A stretch of DNA of 64,000 bases. Origin: DASQEH01 sp038237745. Its GTDB lineage: Bacteria; Actinomycetota; Actinomycetes; Propionibacteriales; Nocardioidaceae. This document shows positions 60,764-64,000 of the stretch, piece after piece. The stretch spans positions 62,001 to 126,000 of the forward strand of contig JBBRYJ010000004.1 of NCBI GenBank assembly GCA_038237745.1, in the 5' to 3' direction. A program made the position numbers and the translations under genes. The notes under the pieces were generated by a model. The model saw only the letters and a program-made list of their open reading frames with translations, did not search any database and was not told where the DNA came from. Position 1 is the first letter of the stretch. Each line of letters starts with the position of its first letter.

Positions 60764-60985
60764 ATGCCCCAGGGCTTGCGGGGTGGCGCGTCGCTCGAAA
60801 TCTTGACAGCGGCGGTGGGCGAGGCTGCGCTGGTCGCGGCTGTGCCGTCCTGGTGAGCGGTGAGGCGGTATCGGCAAGACGACGCTTGTCCGTTCCCTCG
60901 TCAACGGTGCCGCGGACCAGCCGCGGGCGTTGGCTGCGACGGCGGCTCCAACACGGACGGCGGAGGTTAGGACCGTTGTCCACAT
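60764..60985 (+). pseudogene. remnant of a LAL-type/STAND AAA ATPase N-terminus
   Basis: Pieces in three frames: LRGGASLEILTAAVGEAA (like the VGRExELxxL lead-in), then RGCAVLVSGEA, then GIGKTTLVRSLVNGAADQ (Walker A). Joined, they read as the start of a LuxR-LAL type ATPase, with single-base frame changes near 60830 and 60868. Nothing recognisable of the rest of the protein remains downstream. Confidence 0.45.
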
Positions 60986-61191
60986 TCGATGCCGGACGGT
61001 TTGGTCGTCCACCGACCACTTCTCGACCTCCGTTGGCGAGGCGATGCCCTGGGACGCTTGTTTCGGAGGTGGACTGTGTCGGATCGACGTGTTCAAAGCG
61101 GGGCCGCCGCAGGCGAGGATGGCGAGCGGGTCGTTAGGTGGCGCGACGCGGCGGGGGGCCGGGCGGTCCTTCGCCTCGTCGGGGTGGTGCG
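60986..61191 (+). other. non-coding stretch before comM
   Basis: Apart from the ATPase remnant just upstream, no protein-like frame or clear regulatory element is visible. Presumably carries the comM-dprA promoter. Confidence 0.35.
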
Positions 61192-62772
61192 ATGTCGACC
61201 GGCATGACCTACTCGGTCGCGCTGGACGGCGTCGCCGGCCGCGTTGTCGCCGTCGAGGCAGACATCCACGACGGGGTCCCGGGCTGGTCGCTCTCGGGGC
61301 TGCCCGACACGTGCGTCAGTGAGGCGCGCGACCGGTGCAGAGCTGCCATGGTCAACAGCTTGGAGAGGTGGCCAGACCGTCGGGTCACGGTGGCAATGTA
61401 CCCGGCCGATGTTCGCAAGGTCGGGTCTCACTACGACCTAGCGATTGCGCTGAGTCTCCTCGTCGCCAAGGGGTCGATACCGGGAGACGGCTTGCGCGCG
61501 ACGGCGGTGTTCGGAGAGCTCGCCCTCGACGGAAGGGTGCGAGCGGTGCCAGGGGTGCTCCCCGCCGGGCTCGCGGCGCTGGACGCCGGCCTGGAGCGCG
61601 TGATCGTTCCCGCTCCCAATGCCGCTGAGGCCGGCCTCGTAAACGGGCTAGAAGTCACGGCCGTCACCTCGCTGCGTGAGTGCATTGCTGTGCTGTCGGG
61701 GGTCGTACCGCCGGAGGAGCCGGACTATCCGCCGCTTCACGAGGACGGCGTAGGCCCCCACCGTCGGCGCCCTCGCGCGGAGTCACTCGATCTCGCCGAT
61801 GTGCGCGGCCAGGCCCACGCGCGTTGGTGCGTCGAGGTTGCAGCCGCCGGAGGTCACCACCTCTTCCTGGAGGGGCCGCCTGGTGCGGGCAAGACGATGC
61901 TGGCCGAACGCTTCCCGACTCTGCTTCCCGATCTCGACCTCACCCAGTCGATCGAGGTGAGCAAGATTCACTCGGTGGCCGGACTGCTCTCTCGAGATGA
62001 GCCGAGGGTCATCAGGCCGCCGTTTCTCGCCCCCAACCACACCGATACCGTTCCCTCGATCATCGGAGGCGGGGCCAGGGTCATCACACCAGGCGCGATC
62101 AGCCTCGCTCACCTCGGTGTCCTCTTCCTCGACGAGGCACCCGAGTTCAAGCCCTCGGTCCACGACGCTCTCCGTCAACCGCTGGAGAGCGGCGAGATCT
62201 CCATACGGCGGGCAGAAGGGTCGGCTCGGTTCCCTGCCGCCTTCCAGCTGATCTGCGCGGCGAACCCGTGCCCCTGCGGCGACGGATACGGCAGGGCCAC
62301 AAAGTGCACCTGCTCAGCCGACAAGAAGCGTCGCTATCGAGCGCGCATCAGCGGGCCGGTCCGGGATCGGATCGACATCACTCACTCCGTGCTGCCCGTC
62401 AACCGGGCCGAGATGCGGCAACGCGGCGGTGCCTCCGAGACCACTGTTGCTGTCAGCAGCCGAGTACACGCTGCCAGGGAGCGCCAGAGGGCTCGCTTCT
62501 CCGGTCTCCCCTGGTCGTCGAACGGCGAGGTGCCCGGGTACGAGTTCCGCCGGCTCTGCGGTCTTGACCCGGATGCCGCCGGGTTCATCGAGGACGCGGT
62601 GGGATCGGGCGGGCTCACACAACGCGGAGCGGACCGGGTCGCCCGGGTGGCATGGACGCTTGCCGACCTGGCCGGGTGCGACACTCCCAGGGCCAGCCAC
62701 ATCATGGAGGCTCTGTACCTGCGCAGCGACGGCGTGATGGGGCGTTGCTTCGGCTCCGGGGGACTGGCGTAG
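61192..62772 (+). CDS. comM: YifB family Mg chelatase-like AAA ATPase (ComM)
   Basis: 526 residues from ATG 61192; ATG 61204 is also possible. Lon-like N-terminal domain (VEADIHDGVPGWSLSGLPD), Walker A LEGPPGAGKTML, Walker B GVLFLDEAPEF, zinc-type CPCGDGYGRATKCTCS. ComM is a hexameric helicase aiding branch migration during DNA uptake. dprA starts immediately after the stop. Confidence 0.94.
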   Translation: MSTGMTYSVALDGVAGRVVAVEADIHDGVPGWSLSGLPDTCVSEARDRCRAAMVNSLERWPDRRVTVAMYPADVRKVGSHYDLAIALSLLVAKGSIPGDGLRATAVFGELALDGRVRAVPGVLPAGLAALDAGLERVIVPAPNAAEAGLVNGLEVTAVTSLRECIAVLSGVVPPEEPDYPPLHEDGVGPHRRRPRAESLDLADVRGQAHARWCVEVAAAGGHHLFLEGPPGAGKTMLAERFPTLLPDLDLTQSIEVSKIHSVAGLLSRDEPRVIRPPFLAPNHTDTVPSIIGGGARVITPGAISLAHLGVLFLDEAPEFKPSVHDALRQPLESGEISIRRAEGSARFPAAFQLICAANPCPCGDGYGRATKCTCSADKKRRYRARISGPVRDRIDITHSVLPVNRAEMRQRGGASETTVAVSSRVHAARERQRARFSGLPWSSNGEVPGYEFRRLCGLDPDAAGFIEDAVGSGGLTQRGADRVARVAWTLADLAGCDTPRASHIMEALYLRSDGVMGRCFGSGGLA

Positions 62773-63915
62773 ATGGTCATTGTCGAAGAGGCGGAACGGC
62801 GAGCCCGGGTCGTGATGAGCAAGGTGGCGGAGCCGGGCGACCCTGACGTCTGTCGACTCGTACGTGATCATTCGGCGGGTGAGCTTCTGGGGCGACTCCG
62901 GTCTGGTCGGCGGGTCGACTCGCCCAAGGTGGCGGCGTGGGCGGGACGTGCCTCGACGGCTGACTACGACGACTTGGCCAGGGCCGCCGACCTGGTCGAC
63001 GCTCGCTTTGTGTGCCCGGGTGACGACGAGTGGCCCGCCGCCCTCGACGACCTCGTCCGGCTCGAGGGTGAGGCAGGGGACCGCCGGGTCGGGGCCCCGT
63101 TCGGACTTTGGGTCCGAGGTGCCGTCAGTGCCTCCGCTCTGGCGAGCCGATGCGTCGCCATCGTCGGGTCGCGAGCCTCGACGGCGTACGGCGAGCACAT
63201 GGCCTCGGCGCTAGCGTTCGACTGCAGCCGGCACGGGATCACCGTAGTTTCCGGAGGTGCGTATGGGATCGACGCTGCTGCCCATCGGGCAGTGCTGTCC
63301 AGGCAGTCCGCGACGGTTGCCGTCCTCGCCGGTGGGATCGACCGCCTCTACCCGGTCGGTAACACGCAGCTCCTCACTCAAGTGCTGGACTCCGGCCTTC
63401 TGGTGAGCGAGGCCGCCCCAGGGTGTGCTCCCACCAAGTCGCGCTTTCTCGTCCGCAACAGGATCATCGCGGCCCTCTCCCAGGGCACGGTGGTGGTGGA
63501 GGCGGCTCTGCGCAGCGGCGCCCTGAACACAGCTCGTTGGGCGCGCGACCTCGGCAGAGGAGTCATGGGCGTCCCTGGACCGGTGACCTCCGTGGCGTCC
63601 GGTGGGGTCCACGAGCTGCTGCGCCAGCCGGAGACGCTGCTCGTGACCGACGCACCGGAGATCATCGAACACATCTCGCCGGCAGGGGAAGGGCTGGCTC
63701 CGCCGAAGTCTGGGATCGTGCGGGAGATCGATCTCTTCTCCCGGACGAGTCGACAAGTCCTGGATGCCACTCCGCTCTCCGTGCCCGCCCAGGTGCATTC
63801 GATCGCTCGGACGGCGGGGCTCGTCCGCGATGAGGTCGAAAGGGAGCTGTCACTGCTGAGGAAAGCGGGTCTTGTCGTGGAGCGCACCGGCGGATGGACG
63901 CTGGCACCGCCGTAG
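62773..63915 (+). CDS. dprA: DNA-processing protein DprA
   Basis: 380 residues, starting the base after the comM stop. Rossmann-type core: AIVGSRASTAYGEHMA, TVVSGGAYGIDAAAHRAVL, VLAGGIDRLYPVGN, SEAAPGCAPTKSRFLVRNRIIAALS; a winged-helix C-terminus (about 320-378). Loads RecA on incoming single-stranded DNA. The 85 bases after it show no gene. Confidence 0.95.
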   Translation: MVIVEEAERRARVVMSKVAEPGDPDVCRLVRDHSAGELLGRLRSGRRVDSPKVAAWAGRASTADYDDLARAADLVDARFVCPGDDEWPAALDDLVRLEGEAGDRRVGAPFGLWVRGAVSASALASRCVAIVGSRASTAYGEHMASALAFDCSRHGITVVSGGAYGIDAAAHRAVLSRQSATVAVLAGGIDRLYPVGNTQLLTQVLDSGLLVSEAAPGCAPTKSRFLVRNRIIAALSQGTVVVEAALRSGALNTARWARDLGRGVMGVPGPVTSVASGGVHELLRQPETLLVTDAPEIIEHISPAGEGLAPPKSGIVREIDLFSRTSRQVLDATPLSVPAQVHSIARTAGLVRDEVERELSLLRKAGLVVERTGGWTLAPP

Positions 63916-64000
63916 TAGGACAGCCAAGCCGTGTCAGCGACACAGAGCCGCCTGGCGGATTCCGACATAGGCGGCTGGCAGCATGAGGTATGCCGAGCAC

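Noticed and set aside
63662..64000. Minus-strand open frame at the right edge
   Set aside because: Mostly antisense to dprA, no protein-like features; the 85 bases after dprA show no gene.

Overview
This 64 kb window is high-GC chromosomal DNA from an actinobacterium. The evidence is the very GC-rich third codon positions, many GTG starts, some TTG starts, ATGA/GTGA overlaps, Zn-binding L28 and L32, CofC (coenzyme F420 pathway), DUF3515, DUF2469 and the smc-ftsY-amt-glnK-glnD-ffh-rpsP-rplS-lepB-rnhB order. Gene order around gpsA/PLP-enzyme/ddl resembles Nocardioidaceae and relatives (Propionibacteriales), but I cannot fix the genus. Nearly all of it is ordinary vertically inherited core genome. 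I see no prophage, insertion sequence, CRISPR array or rRNA operon.

Layout. 0-2 kb: the 3' end of gltX, a CPBP protease, then tRNA-Gln(CTG) and tRNA-Glu(CTC). 2-5.4 kb: a secreted beta-helix protein and a DNA alkylation repair pair (Ada/AlkA-type glycosylase plus Ogt). 5.4-9.1 kb: an IclR regulator divergent from leuCD, then an HU protein with a repeated basic tail. 9.1-14.3 kb: cofC with a small cold-shock-like gene, plsC-gpsA, a Cys/Met PLP enzyme and ddl. 14.3-15.5 kb: a membrane-anchored L7/L12-like gene between two arrays of a 22-bp repeat in opposite orientations, then a DUF3515 lipoprotein with no normal start codon. 15.5-23.4 kb: Lrp-type protein, thiL, P1 peptidase, deacetylase-fold protein, rpmB, DAK2/FakA-like protein, recG. 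23.4-27.3 kb is an accessory patch: a small secreted protein, a frame-shifted RTX (calcium-binding) pseudogene and two GT-C-like membrane proteins. 27.4-31.6 kb: rsmD-coaD-DivIVA-like-DUF177-rpmF-rnc-mutM. 31.6-38.3 kb: a zinc-ribbon protein, a short coiled coil, smc, ftsY, an MBL hydrolase. 38.3-45.6 kb: an MpaB-like protein, amtB-glnK-glnD (GlnD lacks its ACT domains), ffh, an amidohydrolase. 45.7-46.9 kb: fdhA. 47.2-53.1 kb: the rpsP-khpA-rimM-trmD-rplS-lepB-lepB-rnhB-DUF2469 ribosome/secretion cluster. 53.2-60.7 kb is a second accessory segment: an acyltransferase, a PD40 beta-propeller remnant, fhs plus a cyclodeaminase (one-carbon folate), a sodium:solute symporter with a small partner, then yraN, a VOC protein and a decayed LAL-type ATPase remnant. 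61-64 kb: comM and dprA.

How the genes work together. Ffh, FtsY and two LepB peptidases form the co-translational export route. rpsP, khpA, rimM, trmD, rplS, rpmB, rpmF, rnc and rsmD serve ribosome and tRNA maturation. Amt/GlnK/GlnD form the nitrogen sensor, with a GlnR-like site upstream. Fhs, the cyclodeaminase and FdhA link formate/formaldehyde to folate. The most notable oddities are the short GlnD, two genes (rimM and DUF3515) whose best start is CTG, the inverted 22-bp repeat arrays, the long acidic tail on bS16 and three pseudogene remnants clustered in the accessory segments.
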